In this document: positions 1-8,870 of the stretch, piece by piece
How the letters are laid out: every line of letters begins with the position of its first letter
Position numbering within the stretch: position 1 is the stretch's first letter
Assembly: GCA_965222485.1 (NCBI GenBank)
Contig: CBDCUC010000040.1
Span: 1,984,001-2,048,000 of the forward strand
Source: CBDCUC01 sp965222485
GTDB lineage: Bacteria; Pseudomonadota; Alphaproteobacteria; Rhizobiales; Hyphomicrobiaceae
DNA: 64,000 nucleotides
Reading direction: 5' to 3'
The notes under the pieces: generated by a model
What the model saw: only the letters and a program-made list of their open reading frames with translations
The model's database searches: none
What the model was told of the DNA's origin: nothing
Program-made: the position numbers and the translations under genes

Positions 1-1125
1 GCCGCCAAGTTCGGCACGAAGGTTGCGCAACACCGCTTCGGTCTCGAGAGTGACCGCATTGGCGACAATGCGTCCGCCCGAAGCGAGGAGGCGCCATGCT
101 TCACGCACGAGGTTTTCATCGCTGGCGCCGCCACCGACCATGACGGCGTCGGGGGTGGGCAGCATTGTCATTGCGTCTATGGCTTCGTCCGTGACGATTT
201 GTAATCGGGGAACGCCAAGTGAAATCGCGTTGCGCGCGGCGCGTGATGCGCGGTCCGGATTGCGCTCAATGCCGATGGCCGTGCAACGCAGATGGGAGAG
301 CATCCATTCAATGGCGATGGAGCCAGATCCGCAGCCGACGTCCCAGAGCCGTTGGCCGGGTTGAGGCGCGAGGCTTGATAGCGTGATTGAGCGGATTTCG
401 CGTTTGGTCAGCTGGCCGTCGGATTCATACCAGTCATCCGGCAGGCCTGGCGTGCAAGGAATTGTCTTAGCGCCTTCTTCACAATCGACCTGGATGGCTA
501 TGGTGTTGAGCGGTGAGAATGTTCGGACCCCGACTTCGCTTGCAATCCCGCTCCAACTGGCTTCATCAAGACCACCCAGTTTATCGAAGACGGTGACGCG
601 TGAGGCACCGCACCCGCGCGCGATCAACAGGTCTGCAATCTGTGCCGGTGTCGCGCCGTCGGTGGTCAAGGCAATGATCTGTGCCGACTGATGCAAGTGT
701 GGGACAATGTGTTCAATGAAGCGGCCGTTAAGGCCAAGGGTCACGGTGTCCTGCAGTGGCCACTTCAGGCGGCTGGCAACGAGTGAGAAAGCGCTCGGCT
801 TGGGAATTGCAAAGATGTCCTCGCGCGGGATGTGACGCGTGAGCGTGACGCCGATCCCGAAGTGGAACGGGTCGCCTGAGGCGAGGACCGCAACGGGCTT
901 GCCGGCATGAGACTTGATCTCGTCGATGGCTTTGTCGAGTGGCGAGGTCCAGTGAAGGGACTTGCCCTTTATAAGATCGCCAGCAAGTTTGATGTGGCGT
1001 TCACCGCCTGCGACGAGCGCAGCGCTTTCAATGAGACTTCGTGCCGCCGGAGTGAGTCCGTCCAGACCGTCTTCGCCGATACCGATAATGGACAGCCAGG
1101 GGGTCGTTGTGCCATCGAGTGTCAT
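1..1125 (-). CDS. cobL: Precorrin-6Y C5,15-methyltransferase (decarboxylating), 3' end cut by window
   Basis: Two-domain CobL of the aerobic cobalamin pathway. It methylates precorrin-6Y at C5 and C15 and decarboxylates the C12 acetate chain to give precorrin-8X. The first ~210 residues are the CbiE-type tetrapyrrole methylase domain, starting with WLSIIGIGEDG and carrying LASGDPFHFGIG. The CbiT-type methyltransferase domain follows, with SAM motif WDVGCGSGSIAIEW near residue 260. 375 residues are visible, which is close to the usual full length, so only the last few are missing. The ATG at 1125-1123 is 23 bp from the divergent cobK start. It is separated from the rest of the leftward cob genes by the inverted cobK. 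Confidence 0.93.
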   Translation of the reverse strand, partial: MTLDGTTTPWLSIIGIGEDGLDGLTPAARSLIESAALVAGGERHIKLAGDLIKGKSLHWTSPLDKAIDEIKSHAGKPVAVLASGDPFHFGIGVTLTRHIPREDIFAIPKPSAFSLVASRLKWPLQDTVTLGLNGRFIEHIVPHLHQSAQIIALTTDGATPAQIADLLIARGCGASRVTVFDKLGGLDEASWSGIASEVGVRTFSPLNTIAIQVDCEEGAKTIPCTPGLPDDWYESDGQLTKREIRSITLSSLAPQPGQRLWDVGCGSGSIAIEWMLSHLRCTAIGIERNPDRASRAARNAISLGVPRLQIVTDEAIDAMTMLPTPDAVMVGGGASDENLVREAWRLLASGGRIVANAVTLETEAVLRNLRAELGG

Positions 1126-1148
1126 CGGCAGACCTTTCGGAACGGGCG

Positions 1149-1910
1149 ATGAAAATAATCATACTCGGCGGAACGACAGAGGCCCGGCAACTTGCCGAGC
1201 GCCTTAGCAGCGCGGTGGGTTTCGACGTCATGTTGTCGCTTGCGGGCCGTACGGCGCAGCCGAAGTTGCCGCCGGTGCCGCACCGCGTCGGTGGCTTTGG
1301 TGGCGTTTCGGGATTGAGCGCCTTCATCAAGGACAACAGCGTTGATGTCGTCGTTGATGCAACCCATCCGTTTGCCGCGCAAATCAGCCGTAACGCGTTT
1401 GAAGCTTGCAACCTGTGTGGTTGTAAGCGGCTGGGATTGATGCGGCCGGAATGGATGCAGCAAGTTGGTGACGATTGGGTTTGTGTGGATGACCTTGAGG
1501 GCGCAGTGACGGCCTTGCCGGATGAGGAGGTGTCCGTGTTTCTCAGTGTCGGCCGGCAATCGCTTGAGCCGTTTGCCGCCAAGCCGCAGCATCGCTACCT
1601 GATCCGCGTGATCGACCCACCAGTAATTCCCGGCGCCATGACGCGTGTCGATGTCGTACAGGGCATGGGACCGTTTGACGTGGGTGAGGAATGTGAGCTT
1701 ATGCGCACGCGTGGTGTGCGTTTTCTGGTGACAAAAAATTCCGGGGCGACGGCGACTGCCGCAAAGATTGCTGCGGCACGTGAGATTGGTGTTCGCGTCG
1801 TTATGATAAAGCGGCCGCCCCGGCCTGAAGGGCCGTGGTTTGAGACAGTCGATGAGGTTGTCGAGCGTCTGCATCAGTATCAGGACTCCCTAGCAAAGCG
1901 CTCGGTATAG
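1149..1910 (+). CDS. cobK: Precorrin-6A reductase
   Basis: NADPH-dependent reductase converting precorrin-6A to precorrin-6Y. The 253-residue product begins MKIIILGGTTEARQLAERL, the typical CobK dinucleotide-binding start. It has a conserved VDATHPFAAQIS stretch and ends with the family's VTKNSGATATAAKI segment. I chose the ATG at 1149 because the family N-terminus begins there; the open frame extends further upstream to 1107. It is transcribed opposite to its pathway neighbours: divergent from cobL (23 bp between starts) and convergent with cobJ, whose 3' end it overlaps by 31 bp. Confidence 0.93.
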   Translation: MKIIILGGTTEARQLAERLSSAVGFDVMLSLAGRTAQPKLPPVPHRVGGFGGVSGLSAFIKDNSVDVVVDATHPFAAQISRNAFEACNLCGCKRLGLMRPEWMQQVGDDWVCVDDLEGAVTALPDEEVSVFLSVGRQSLEPFAAKPQHRYLIRVIDPPVIPGAMTRVDVVQGMGPFDVGEECELMRTRGVRFLVTKNSGATATAAKIAAAREIGVRVVMIKRPPRPEGPWFETVDEVVERLHQYQDSLAKRSV

Positions 1911-2638
1911 ACCAGCGGCGGGAGCGGGGCGCGTTCGATCATACGCGTGTTCGATGCGCCGACGATGAGAAGTGTGCGCATATCGATTGTGTCTGGATCG
2001 GCTTTCTCGAGGCACACGATTGTCACGTCTTCGTCGGGCCGACCTATCGCCTTGGCCACGACAACAGGTGTATCCGCGGTCCGGTATTGGCGCAGCAGTT
2101 CGAACGTTTGACGAATTTGCTCGCGGCGGCTTTTTGAGGCGGGGTTATAGAACGCTATTGCCATATCGGCTTCGCAAGCGAAACGAATTCGCTTTTCGAT
2201 GAGTGGCCATGGTTTCAGGTTGTCGGACAATGAAATGGTACAGAAATCGTGGCCCAAGGGGGCGCCGACTTTTGCCGCCGCGGCGAGCATTGCGGTGATG
2301 CCTGGTTCGACGACAATCTCAATTGTGCGCCAAGCCGGCTCACCTGTGTCGATTGCTTCGCAGACGGCTGAGGCCATGGCGAAAACGCCAGGGTCACCGC
2401 CGGATACGACGGCAACATGTGCGCCTTTGGCGGCACAGCGCAATGCTTCACGTGCACGTTCCAATTCCTCGCGGTTGTCGGAGGCATGTTTCGTCTGCCC
2501 CGGCACATCAGGGAGTCTGTCGACATAGCGTTGATAGCCAAAGACAACCGTTGCTGCTTGAATTTCTTCCGATGCGGCTGGTGTGAGCCAACGATCGGGA
2601 CCGGGGCCTAAACCTATGATTGATAATCGTGAGGTCAC
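1880..2638 (-). CDS. cobJ: Precorrin-3B C17-methyltransferase
   Basis: SAM-dependent tetrapyrrole methylase that methylates C17 and contracts the corrin ring, giving precorrin-4. The 252-residue protein has the family's N-terminal IIGLGPGPDRWLTPAA loop and the VVSGGDPGVFAMA motif that forms the SAM pocket. The start is GTG (2638-2636), and its bases overlap the cobI stop (GTGA), which implies translational coupling. It is the last gene of the leftward operon beginning at 10363. Its 3' end overlaps the convergent cobK by 31 bp. Confidence 0.94.
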   Translation of the reverse strand: MTSRLSIIGLGPGPDRWLTPAASEEIQAATVVFGYQRYVDRLPDVPGQTKHASDNREELERAREALRCAAKGAHVAVVSGGDPGVFAMASAVCEAIDTGEPAWRTIEIVVEPGITAMLAAAAKVGAPLGHDFCTISLSDNLKPWPLIEKRIRFACEADMAIAFYNPASKSRREQIRQTFELLRQYRTADTPVVVAKAIGRPDEDVTIVCLEKADPDTIDMRTLLIVGASNTRMIERAPLPPLVYTERFARES

Positions 2639-3438
2639 AGACGGCGTCCTTGGCCTGGTATCAGGATCATCGAAAAATATGGGGCGTCGTCGTCCGCTTT
2701 TTCGATGAGCGGCGTAATCGTTTCAGCTGGCATGGTGCCGCGCTCGACGTAGATGGCGCGTTCCAATAGTCCTACTTCGCGCAAGACATCGCGGACCTTT
2801 GGCAAGTGACGTCCGAGTTTCATGATAACCAGGGCATCGGTGGCCTTGACGTGGAGAAGTAATTTGTCGCGAGGCAAGGTGGCGGGCAGAACGGTCAGGA
2901 CATCGTCGCCGTAGGTGATGGGCTCGCCGGATCGGGTCCAGCACCCCGACATGCCCGAGACGCCTGGTACAACTTCTATTTTGTGGGTCGTGCGCAACCG
3001 CAGATAGAGGTGCATGAACGAGCCGTAGAAAAACGGATCGCCCTCACAAAGCACGACAATGTTGTCGCCGCCGTCGAGTCGTTGGCGCATATCATCGGCC
3101 GTTCGTTCGTAAAAGTCATGCAGGGCGGATTTGTATGCCTCACTGTACGTTGGCGCTTCGGTCGTCATTGGATATTCAAGCCCCAACTCGGTTGCCGAGG
3201 CTGGTATCAGTCCACCTGCGATGGTGCGCGCCGTGCCATACCGGCCACGCTTATGGAAAAAGGCGACATTCTTTGCATTGCCTAGAATGCGCGCGGCCTT
3301 CACCGTCATCAGTTCCGGATCGCCGGGTCCGATTCCGATGCAGTACAGCGTTCCGGTTGTGACGCGCGAGGATCTTTCCGGCCTATGCTCTTCGGACGTA
3401 TCATCACGTTCAGATGTGGGTGCGCTTCGCTCGGTCAT
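2635..3438 (-). CDS. cobI: Precorrin-2 C20-methyltransferase
   Basis: Methylates precorrin-2 at C20 to precorrin-3A, the entry step of the aerobic branch. The core starts with YCIGIGPGDPELMTVKAARI, followed by VVLCEGDPFFYGSFMHLY, both diagnostic of CobI/CbiL methylases. The 267-residue product has a polar ~30-residue N-terminal extension rich in Glu, Arg, Ser and Thr before the core. I see no better start codon next to the core, so the extension is probably real. It starts 12 bp after the cobH stop and its stop overlaps the cobJ start. Confidence 0.93.
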   Translation of the reverse strand: MTERSAPTSERDDTSEEHRPERSSRVTTGTLYCIGIGPGDPELMTVKAARILGNAKNVAFFHKRGRYGTARTIAGGLIPASATELGLEYPMTTEAPTYSEAYKSALHDFYERTADDMRQRLDGGDNIVVLCEGDPFFYGSFMHLYLRLRTTHKIEVVPGVSGMSGCWTRSGEPITYGDDVLTVLPATLPRDKLLLHVKATDALVIMKLGRHLPKVRDVLREVGLLERAIYVERGTMPAETITPLIEKADDDAPYFSMILIPGQGRRL

Positions 3439-3450
3439 GATTTGGCCCGT

Positions 3451-4080
3451 CTACTCCCGGTCGCTTGCAATGGCGTTGACGGCTGCTGCTGCCATGGCGC
3501 TGCCGCCCTTGCGTCCGTGCACGACAGCCCAATCCAAATCGTCGCGGCTTGCCAGCGCCTGTTTGGATTCGGCTGCGCCGACAAAGCCCACGGGCATGCC
3601 GATTATGGCTGCCGGGCGCGGGGCGCCCTCATCGATTATTTCCAGCAAGCGAAAAAGTGCCGTGGGCGCATTGCCGATAACAACGAGGCTGCTATCGAGA
3701 TGTTCGCGCCATAATTCCATGGCCGCGGCCGTGCGCGTTGTTTTTAGTTTGCTGGCAAGCTCAGCAACGGCGGGATCACGCAACGTGCACATGACTTCGT
3801 TCTCATTCGGTAGACGTGCGCGCGTAATGCCATGTGCAACCATGTTGGCATCGCACAAGATGGGACGGCCCTGGTTCAGCGCTTCAACGGCACGCTCGGC
3901 GAACCTTTCGGAGAAAGCGATTTCCGAGGCAATTTCCGGCATGCCGCAGGCATGGATGATACGCACGGCAATGCGCTCCTCGAGTTCCGAGAAGCGCACC
4001 AGATCAGATTCCGACCGGATAATGGCGAAAGAGTTGGCGTAGATCTCAGCTCCATCCCGAATGTAGTCGTAGTGGGTCAA
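3451..4080 (-). CDS. cobH: Precorrin-8X methylmutase
   Basis: Moves a methyl group from C11 to C12, turning precorrin-8X into hydrogenobyrinic acid. The 209-residue length is normal for CobH/CbiC. The catalytic His lies in RIIHACGMPEIA, and the conserved IGMPVGFVGAAESK loop is near the C-terminus. The gene begins 3 bp after the cobG stop and 12 bp before the cobI start, so it sits inside the riboswitch-headed operon. Confidence 0.95.
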   Translation of the reverse strand: MTHYDYIRDGAEIYANSFAIIRSESDLVRFSELEERIAVRIIHACGMPEIASEIAFSERFAERAVEALNQGRPILCDANMVAHGITRARLPNENEVMCTLRDPAVAELASKLKTTRTAAAMELWREHLDSSLVVIGNAPTALFRLLEIIDEGAPRPAAIIGMPVGFVGAAESKQALASRDDLDWAVVHGRKGGSAMAAAAVNAIASDRE

Positions 4081-4083
4081 GAG

Positions 4084-5481
4084 TTACCTTTCCGTCGTGC
4101 GAGAGCCGGCGTGGTTGCCGATCAGTGCGTAACGCGGGCGAAGAAACGTTGCAATGGTTTGCGACAGTGCGTCTGGATTGATACCCGTTTTTACGGGCTC
4201 GCCGGAGGCGGTTCCCTCGGCAATTAGATCATAGACGCCAGCATTGGCGACGATGGTCAGTGGAGCGGGCATCGGATGAGCGCAACCCTTCCTGCAACCG
4301 GACAAGTGGATGGGCGGATCTCCAGGACTTGCCTGAGCAATGCCACCTTGAGCGAGCGCGCTGGCGATGCGGCTTGCGATTTGACGGGTCGGAGCCTCGG
4401 CGCTGGTGCAGGCTGGGGCTCCCGGGCACGTCCTGATCAGGAGGCGTGGGTCGTTAGGTGATGTCACCAGACCGATTTCGTTGGCGCGCTTCAAAACAGT
4501 TTCTGTGTCACGCGCCGTTTTGCACGGGAGCAGAATGGAACGCCACGGCGTCAGGCGCATTTCGTCAATTTCAAGATCTTTGGCTGCCTCGCTCAGCGCG
4601 CGTAATTGCCGTGCCTGGATTGCGCCGAAGGGCAGAGCGATGCAGGCAATGTGCAGGCTGTCGTTCAACTGACGTTGGCCGGGTGTCGGCGGGGCAGAAG
4701 TGATGTGCTCGTTTGCCGGTGTCTGCGTTGTCGACAGACCTGCCTTACAGAAAACAGTGCTGGCTCCTTCCTTGGCAACGAGGTGGCGCATGCGGCGTAT
4801 GCTGTCATCGTTTGCCGCTGCTTTGAGGAATACGTGGGTCAGATCGCGGAGGACTTTATTGACTGCAGATCCGGGAATGTGTGCGGCTGTTTGCCTGTCA
4901 CCGGAGAGTTCAATTGAAAACTGGTTCTCGTCTGTGGGCTGCCTGTTCTTGCTTGGGTCACTGATATATCGAACCGTGATGTCCGAGCGTGTTGATCCGA
5001 GCGCCATTGTGCCGCCGGCGTCAATGGCAAAACCGAATTTGGCAGGCAGCGCATGCATCCAACTCATCACGCGCAGATCGTGATCCAACTCGCTGAAGAT
5101 TTCGTCAATATTGGCTGCTGCAGGATCCAAACCGGCAAGTGGCGAAACAATGATGTTGCGTATGGCTTCGGCTTCGGGCGTATCGTCGAGAAGTCCGGCT
5201 TCGTGCAGAGACTGCACCAGGGCGGGGTACTGCGATTGCCTAATGCCGCGCAGCTGAATGTTGGCGCGTTGCGACAACTCTATTGTGCCGTTGCCGGTGA
5301 GTTCTGCCAATCGAGCAAGCTCTGAGGCAATCTCCGGCGACAGGGCGTTGTTTTTTAGCCTGACTCGCACGAGTAGCCCGTCACCGCTTTGCATCGGGCG
5401 TAGTGCACCGGGGCACCAGCCTTTGCGCATCGCATTCGGTACGCTGGTGTGGCTTGCGGCATGCTTCGGCAACAGGCTCAT
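4084..5481 (-). CDS. cobG: Precorrin-3B synthase
   Basis: Oxygen-dependent iron-sulfur monooxygenase that hydroxylates precorrin-3A to precorrin-3B; its presence marks the aerobic cobalamin route. It belongs to the nitrite/sulfite reductase fold. Cluster cysteines are visible in TCPGAPACTSAEA and SGCRKGCAHP toward the C-terminus, and an N-terminal ferredoxin-like half-domain carries TIELSQRANIQLRGI. The open frame reaches 5805, but the first 108 residues would lie inside cobN. I chose the ATG at 5481-5479 (MSLLPKHA), which overlaps the cobN TGA as ATGA and gives 465 residues, a normal length. Confidence 0.92.
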   Translation of the reverse strand: MSLLPKHAASHTSVPNAMRKGWCPGALRPMQSGDGLLVRVRLKNNALSPEIASELARLAELTGNGTIELSQRANIQLRGIRQSQYPALVQSLHEAGLLDDTPEAEAIRNIIVSPLAGLDPAAANIDEIFSELDHDLRVMSWMHALPAKFGFAIDAGGTMALGSTRSDITVRYISDPSKNRQPTDENQFSIELSGDRQTAAHIPGSAVNKVLRDLTHVFLKAAANDDSIRRMRHLVAKEGASTVFCKAGLSTTQTPANEHITSAPPTPGQRQLNDSLHIACIALPFGAIQARQLRALSEAAKDLEIDEMRLTPWRSILLPCKTARDTETVLKRANEIGLVTSPNDPRLLIRTCPGAPACTSAEAPTRQIASRIASALAQGGIAQASPGDPPIHLSGCRKGCAHPMPAPLTIVANAGVYDLIAEGTASGEPVKTGINPDALSQTIATFLRPRYALIGNHAGSRTTER

Positions 5482-8400
5482 TCGTCCGTCTCCGCCAGTT
5501 CCGCATTGGTCGAATTGAGGCGGCTGGTCCACAGCCCGCGTTTCATTGCTTCCAGGAAGCGGGCGCGCATTGCGTCGCGGGCTGCGGGGTTTGCTTCCGC
5601 CAAAAACTCTGCCACGGCAGGGTCGCCAAGGTAGGCCTGATAAAGTCTGTCGAAATGGCTGCTGGTAATGGTGCCGGCAGTGGCGGCGTAGGCGAAGGCA
5701 TTGTCGACGGTGGTCGCAATCTCGGCGGCGCCCCTGAAGCCGTGCCGCATTTGTCCCTCGATCCAGCGCGGATTTACGGCGCGCCCCAGGATGATGCGCG
5801 TGCATTCTTCTTCGAGGGTGCGTGCCTTGGGACTGTCGGGACGGCTTGTGTCGAGATGAAAGGCTTGCAGATCGTCGCGCCCGAGTGCCTTGGCGGCCGC
5901 GATGGGTCCGCCTTCGTGGGCTGCGTAGTCGGCCGAATTGAGGATGTCGGCTTCGCTATGATCGTGGATGTGGACAAAGGCGTCGGCATTGCGCAGTCGA
6001 TCCTGAAACGCCTCGGCGGCGTCAGCAAACGACACTTCGCCACGGTAGGCTGTGGCGGAATTTTGCAGATAGGCTTGACCGAGATCGGCGGTGTCTTGCC
6101 AGGCGCCGCTGTCGATCAGGTCGGTTACGCCCGCTCCGTAACTGCCACTTGCGGCACCGAAAATGCGGTCGGGCGTTTCAGCGTTGTTGAGGGCTGTATT
6201 TTTGCGCGCACCGGCAAGTGGATTTGTTTCGGTATCCTCGTCACGTACCGCAACTGCCTTAACGGCACTGTGGAACAGGGTGAGCTGCAGCGGGAAGACA
6301 TCGCGGAACAGTCCCGACACGCGCACGGTGACATCGACGCGAGGCCGGCCCAGTTCAGCAGGCGCCAATACCTCAATGCCGATGACGCGATAAGACCGCG
6401 TATCCCAGATGGGGCGAACACCCATCAGGTGCAGTGCGGCGCTGAGCTCCTCGCCGCCATTGCGCATGGTGGCGCTTCCCCACAGATCCATGACGATGGC
6501 GCGTGGCCAATCGCCATTGTCCTCCAGATAACGGCGGAGAATTTCTTCGGCCGCCGCTTTGCCATGGGTTGTTGCCGTTGGCGTGGGCACGGCGCGCGGG
6601 TCGATGGTGGTCAGGTTCCGTCCGGTGGGAAGAACGTCACGCCGCCCGCGTGAGGGTGCACCGGATGGTCCTGGCTGAACGAAATGTCCATCAAGTGCCG
6701 CCAACAGCGCCGACATCTCCGCTTCGGCGCAGGCGTTCAATAGTGGGTCATCAGAGCTTGCCGATTGGGCCAACGGTTTTGACCCAAACACGTGCAGCCC
6801 ATCGCGGATCGCCATTTCTTTAACATCGCATAGGAAGCTGTCGATACGAGCAATGGCGTCGGCCTCGGGCATATCGGCGGGAAGGCCCAGCTCTTTGTCG
6901 AGGTTTGCATTCTGCGCAGCCGTGACAATGTCGCCTGCAAGGACGCGCCGGCGCTTGGCGTCGAGACCGTCGGCACTGGAAAACTCATTGATCAGCCGGT
7001 CGAGTTCGCCCAGCCGTTGATCAAGTTCGGTACTGATAAGCGGTGGCGTCATGTGGCCAATAGTAATGGCGCCCAACCGGCGCTTTGCCTGTGCGGCCTC
7101 GCCGGGATCATTGACGATAAACGGGTAAATGACGGGGACTTTATCGAGCAATACGGCCGGTGCGCAGGAATTGGACAGTGCAACAGCCTTTCCCGGCAGC
7201 CACTCTAGGGTGCCGTGTGCACCGAGGTGAATCATGGCGTCGATTTTGGCAATGTGCGTGAGCCATAGGTATAGGGCGATGTAGGAGTGGCGCGGTGGAA
7301 CGGAAGGATCGTGATAGGTTTCCTTGCGTTCAGCCGGTTCGCCGCGCTCGGGCTGCAGCGCGATGATGACGTGTTCCTTTATGACCAGTGGTAGGACGAA
7401 GGCGTCGCCATCAAGAGTGCCGTCATCCTCTGGCGGTCCCCATGCGCCGATCACCTGGTCGCGGAAGTCACGGGGCAACGTGTCAAACAAGTCGCGGTAC
7501 TCGGTGCTGGGCAAACGTGGCTGTTGTAACGTATCGGTCAGCGCGCGCAGCAGTTCGCGCTCGGTTTCGGGAGTTGCTCCGGTCTGGTACCCCTCGCTTT
7601 GAAGTGTCTGCATGATATGAAGTGCACTTCGTGGTCCATCAAGCCCAACGGCGTGTGCAATCTGGTCCGCCCGGCCGGGATAGGTTGAGAGCATTAGCGC
7701 AACTTTGCGCTCACTGCGTGCTTTGGTAGCAAGATTGACCCATGCCTTGCAGCGGCGCGCGGCCGCGGCGATCAGATCGTCGGCGGGAGCGTGATTGGTT
7801 ATTGCGAATTCCAACTCGGGATTATGTGTATTTCTTTCCTTGAACGAGATGACACCAGCGGCGAGGCGGCCGTCGAGTTCGGGCAACACGACGTGCATCG
7901 CGAGGTCGGTGGCGCTAAGGCCGCGGTCTGCCTCGGTCCAGTTCTTTCGTGGATTACCGGCGAGCACGACCTGAAGAACCGGGCAATCGGCGGTATCGAG
8001 CGGTGACCCGTTGTCGTCATCGGTGCGCGCGGAAAAGGCGGTTGCGTTGATGATTGCAGCAGGCTTCAGGTTTGCCAATTGCGCGCGAATGAATTCGTCT
8101 GCCTGTGCGGATTTCAAGGTTGGCACGAACAGAGCGGTTGGGCGAAGGCCGAGGGATTCCAATTCGTCGCATAGGAGGTCGATGGGGCCGGTGTCGGCAG
8201 CCAGGACATACGAGCGATAGAAAACAACCGCGACCGGTGCTCCGTCGATCTTCGACTGGCGGTAAACGGCGCAGGCGGGAAGTGCAACTGGAATTGGTGG
8301 TGGTGTGTCGAGTCCGTGCGCTCGGTCCGATAGGAGGTCAAGGCCATTCAAAAGATTGTCCGGGCCACCGGCATCGAACAGGGCTTCCAGTGCCACCAGA

Positions 8401-8840
8401 TCGCTTGCATCAAGCGTCGACAGCGCGGCCAGTCTGGCGTCGGGCCGGCCGTCACCCGGAATCAAAGCCAGCGCGATGTTTTTCTTTCGGCACAGCTTTG
8501 CGATTTCCTCGATGCCGTAGCGCCAATAGTCTATGCCGCCAAGTAGCCGAATGAGAACAGCTTTGCTGCCGGCGATCGTGTCATCGAGAAAAAGGTCGAC
8601 CGACATTGGATGGCGCAGGCGTGCCAGGTTGGCGAGCCGCAGTGTCGGCTGAGTGGTGTTACCAGTTTTTTTCCGCTGTTCTGTCTTGTTGTTTGCTTGC
8701 CCTTTTTTCCAAGCCGCCGCGAGCGCATTCAAGTCGGAGTCGGAGAACGAGAGCAGGACAACGTCGGCCGGGGACAGACCAAGATCTTCGGCGACGGCCT
8801 CTTCTTCGAGCCCTGTCTGTTCGCGCACGATTATGTGCAT
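5478..8840 (-). CDS. cobN: Cobaltochelatase large subunit CobN
   Basis: Large subunit of the ATP-dependent CobNST chelatase, which inserts cobalt into hydrogenobyrinic acid a,c-diamide. CobS and CobT are not in this window. The N-terminus (MHIIVREQTGLEEEAVAEDLG, then DVVLLSFSDSDLNALAAAW) matches the CobN start. The family motif IHLGAHGTLEWLPGK is present near the middle and a conserved RWIEGQMRHGFRGAAEI stretch near the end. At 1,120 residues it is somewhat shorter than the ~1,250 typical of the family, but both ends and the core motifs are intact. It follows cobW by 30 bp and overlaps cobG by 4 bp. Confidence 0.95.
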   Translation of the reverse strand: MHIIVREQTGLEEEAVAEDLGLSPADVVLLSFSDSDLNALAAAWKKGQANNKTEQRKKTGNTTQPTLRLANLARLRHPMSVDLFLDDTIAGSKAVLIRLLGGIDYWRYGIEEIAKLCRKKNIALALIPGDGRPDARLAALSTLDASDLVALEALFDAGGPDNLLNGLDLLSDRAHGLDTPPPIPVALPACAVYRQSKIDGAPVAVVFYRSYVLAADTGPIDLLCDELESLGLRPTALFVPTLKSAQADEFIRAQLANLKPAAIINATAFSARTDDDNGSPLDTADCPVLQVVLAGNPRKNWTEADRGLSATDLAMHVVLPELDGRLAAGVISFKERNTHNPELEFAITNHAPADDLIAAAARRCKAWVNLATKARSERKVALMLSTYPGRADQIAHAVGLDGPRSALHIMQTLQSEGYQTGATPETERELLRALTDTLQQPRLPSTEYRDLFDTLPRDFRDQVIGAWGPPEDDGTLDGDAFVLPLVIKEHVIIALQPERGEPAERKETYHDPSVPPRHSYIALYLWLTHIAKIDAMIHLGAHGTLEWLPGKAVALSNSCAPAVLLDKVPVIYPFIVNDPGEAAQAKRRLGAITIGHMTPPLISTELDQRLGELDRLINEFSSADGLDAKRRRVLAGDIVTAAQNANLDKELGLPADMPEADAIARIDSFLCDVKEMAIRDGLHVFGSKPLAQSASSDDPLLNACAEAEMSALLAALDGHFVQPGPSGAPSRGRRDVLPTGRNLTTIDPRAVPTPTATTHGKAAAEEILRRYLEDNGDWPRAIVMDLWGSATMRNGGEELSAALHLMGVRPIWDTRSYRVIGIEVLAPAELGRPRVDVTVRVSGLFRDVFPLQLTLFHSAVKAVAVRDEDTETNPLAGARKNTALNNAETPDRIFGAASGSYGAGVTDLIDSGAWQDTADLGQAYLQNSATAYRGEVSFADAAEAFQDRLRNADAFVHIHDHSEADILNSADYAAHEGGPIAAAKALGRDDLQAFHLDTSRPDSPKARTLEEECTRIILGRAVNPRWIEGQMRHGFRGAAEIATTVDNAFAYAATAGTITSSHFDRLYQAYLGDPAVAEFLAEANPAARDAMRARFLEAMKRGLWTSRLNSTNAELAETDE

Positions 8841-8870
8841 GTGTTCTTTCTTTCAGTGCGGCCGCGCGGC

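Noticed and set aside
3131..4042. A 303-residue plus-strand open frame
   Set aside because: Antisense to cobI and cobH, low-complexity Ser/Ala/Arg composition, no motifs.
5403..6653. A 416-residue plus-strand open frame
   Set aside because: It lies antisense to cobN, which has clear family motifs; long antisense frames are common in GC-rich coding DNA.
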